DNA from: an uncultured Novosphingobium sp. | GTDB taxonomy: Bacteria; Pseudomonadota; Alphaproteobacteria; Sphingomonadales; Sphingomonadaceae | NCBI GenBank assembly: GCA_946886365.1 | Contig: CAMPIM010000034.1 | Location: 1-30,031, forward strand | Direction of reading: 5' to 3' | Length of the DNA stretch: 30,031 nucleotides | Shown: piece by piece, positions 29,434 through 30,031 of the stretch | Position numbering within the stretch: the first letter of the stretch is position 1 | Layout of the letters: the number at the start of each line of letters is the position of its first letter | Notes under the pieces: model-generated | Told to the model about the DNA's origin: nothing | Database searches by the model: none | The model's input: the letters and a program-made list of their open reading frames with translations, nothing else | Program-made: the position numbers and the translations under genes

Positions 29434-30031
29434 ATGGATATGAGAACGAAGACTTTGCCGAACATGCTTGACAGTGGCAGCCGCCCCCTTCCGCTGGCTG
29501 ATGGCCCCGAACTGCGCGCAGCGCTTAAGGCGGCCAATCTCCAGACCTTGCTGATGGTCTATGTGCATCTGACGCATGATGAATCGATGCTTCAGAACTT
29601 CCAGGTCCACATTCATCCCCCTTACACCAACCCCGACTATGTGATCCCGCAGGATTGCATCGACGACCTGCATGAAAAGCTGGTCCATGTGCTGACGACG
29701 CCGGGCGCGGCCAAGTCGGAAGATCCGCCGATCGAACTGATGCAAAAGATGATGAGCATCGGCGTCGGCGAGCCGGTGGAGGACGAATTCGTCCCCATGG
29801 TCGTCGAACAGGGCGGCTTCAAGCGCAGCCCCGCGCGCAAGGAACAGCCCGGCCGCACGCCTCCTCCGACTGGCTTCAAGGTGCTGGTCATCGGCGCGGG
29901 CCTTACCGGCATTCTCGCCGGGATCGAGCTGGAGCGCGCCGGTTACGATCATGTGATCATCGAAAAGAATGAAGAGGTCGGCGGCACCTGGTGGAAGAAC
30001 CGCTATCCGGGCGTCGGCGTGGATACGCCCA
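29434..30031 (+). CDS. Baeyer-Villiger-type flavin monooxygenase, N-terminal part (cut by window end)
   Basis: The frame is open from ATG 29434 (GGAGAG 5 nt upstream) through the last base, giving 199 visible residues; full-length members with this extension are around 600-650 aa. Residues 1-145 are an extra N-terminal domain rich in helices ('LPNMLDSGSRPLPLADGPELRAAL'). Next come the FAD dinucleotide motif VIGAGLTG (152-159), the acidic 'IIEKNEEVGGTWW' (176-188 with GGTW at 183-186) and 'NRYPGVGVD', a class B/BVMO start. A long N-terminal extension before the FAD motif is known from 4-hydroxyacetophenone monooxygenase (HAPMO). The substrate is unknown. The BVMO fingerprint lies beyond the window and could not be checked. 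Confidence 0.9.
   Translation, partial: MDMRTKTLPNMLDSGSRPLPLADGPELRAALKAANLQTLLMVYVHLTHDESMLQNFQVHIHPPYTNPDYVIPQDCIDDLHEKLVHVLTTPGAAKSEDPPIELMQKMMSIGVGEPVEDEFVPMVVEQGGFKRSPARKEQPGRTPPPTGFKVLVIGAGLTGILAGIELERAGYDHVIIEKNEEVGGTWWKNRYPGVGVDTP

Noticed and set aside
29035..29952. 305-aa minus-strand open frame
   Set aside because: It is antisense to the VOC gene and the monooxygenase start, both of which have coupled starts or ribosome sites and clear motifs.
1..30031. CRISPR arrays, transposases, integrases, rRNA or complete tRNA genes
   Set aside because: I looked for evenly spaced direct repeats, transposase signatures and cloverleaf patterns and found none beyond the isolated T-arm-like stretch near 26519-26535.

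Overview
The window looks like chromosomal DNA of a sphingomonad (Alphaproteobacteria; Sphingobium, Novosphingobium or Sphingomonas type). The basis is protein style (TonB-dependent receptor next to SDR, SnoaL, sulfotransferase and TetR catabolic genes), high GC, tight gene packing with many start/stop overlaps, and dispersed inverted repeats of a kind I associate with this group. The genus is an inference. I see no rRNA, complete tRNA, CRISPR array, transposase or phage gene.

Region 1 (about 28-13290) is a catabolic-looking accessory cluster. A TonB-dependent receptor (698-3259, minus) and a cyclase-family hydrolase (3784-4785, plus) diverge from an AT-rich 524-bp control region. TetR and SnoaL-like genes (minus) then diverge from an SDR - sulfotransferase - haloalkane dehalogenase unit (6260-9166, plus). 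An AraC-type regulator (minus) diverges from a second unit: 3alpha-HSD-like SDR - SDR - EthD-like protein - glutathione S-transferase (10255-13290, plus). Together this suggests outer-membrane uptake followed by oxidation/reduction, dehalogenation or hydrolysis, and glutathione conjugation of a hydrophobic substrate. The substrate cannot be read from sequence.

Region 2 (13287-19071) is a compact phenylalanine/tyrosine catabolic operon on the minus strand: phhA - hpd - hmgA - fahA - maiA, with the first four genes overlapping or 7 bp apart and fahA/maiA overlapping by 4 bp. A divergent Lrp/AsnC regulator lies beside it. It carries every step from Phe to fumarate plus acetoacetate except the tyrosine aminotransferase. 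The metal ligands of all three dioxygenase/hydroxylase enzymes are visible and correctly spaced.

Region 3 (19123-26475) is mixed. It holds a TetR gene whose stop codon abuts a 143-bp symmetric palindromic element, an SDR, a roxA-like ribosomal oxygenase with an rluE-like pseudouridine synthase 3 bp behind it, an SRPBCC protein, a large secreted protein of unknown function, a GlcG/HbpS-like protein, a membrane PRC-barrel protein that may start at CTG, and a small secreted protein.

Region 4 (26534-30031) has a pentapeptide-repeat protein and an SDR on the minus strand. The SDR diverges from TetR - VOC - Baeyer-Villiger-type flavin monooxygenase (plus), and the monooxygenase is cut by the window end. 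This is probably the edge of a second catabolic cluster.

The items most worth checking are the 143-bp palindromic element, the sulfotransferase/haloalkane dehalogenase pair, the roxA-rluE pair, the operator-like palindrome lying exactly between putative -35 and -10 boxes upstream of the receptor, and the candidate CTG start.
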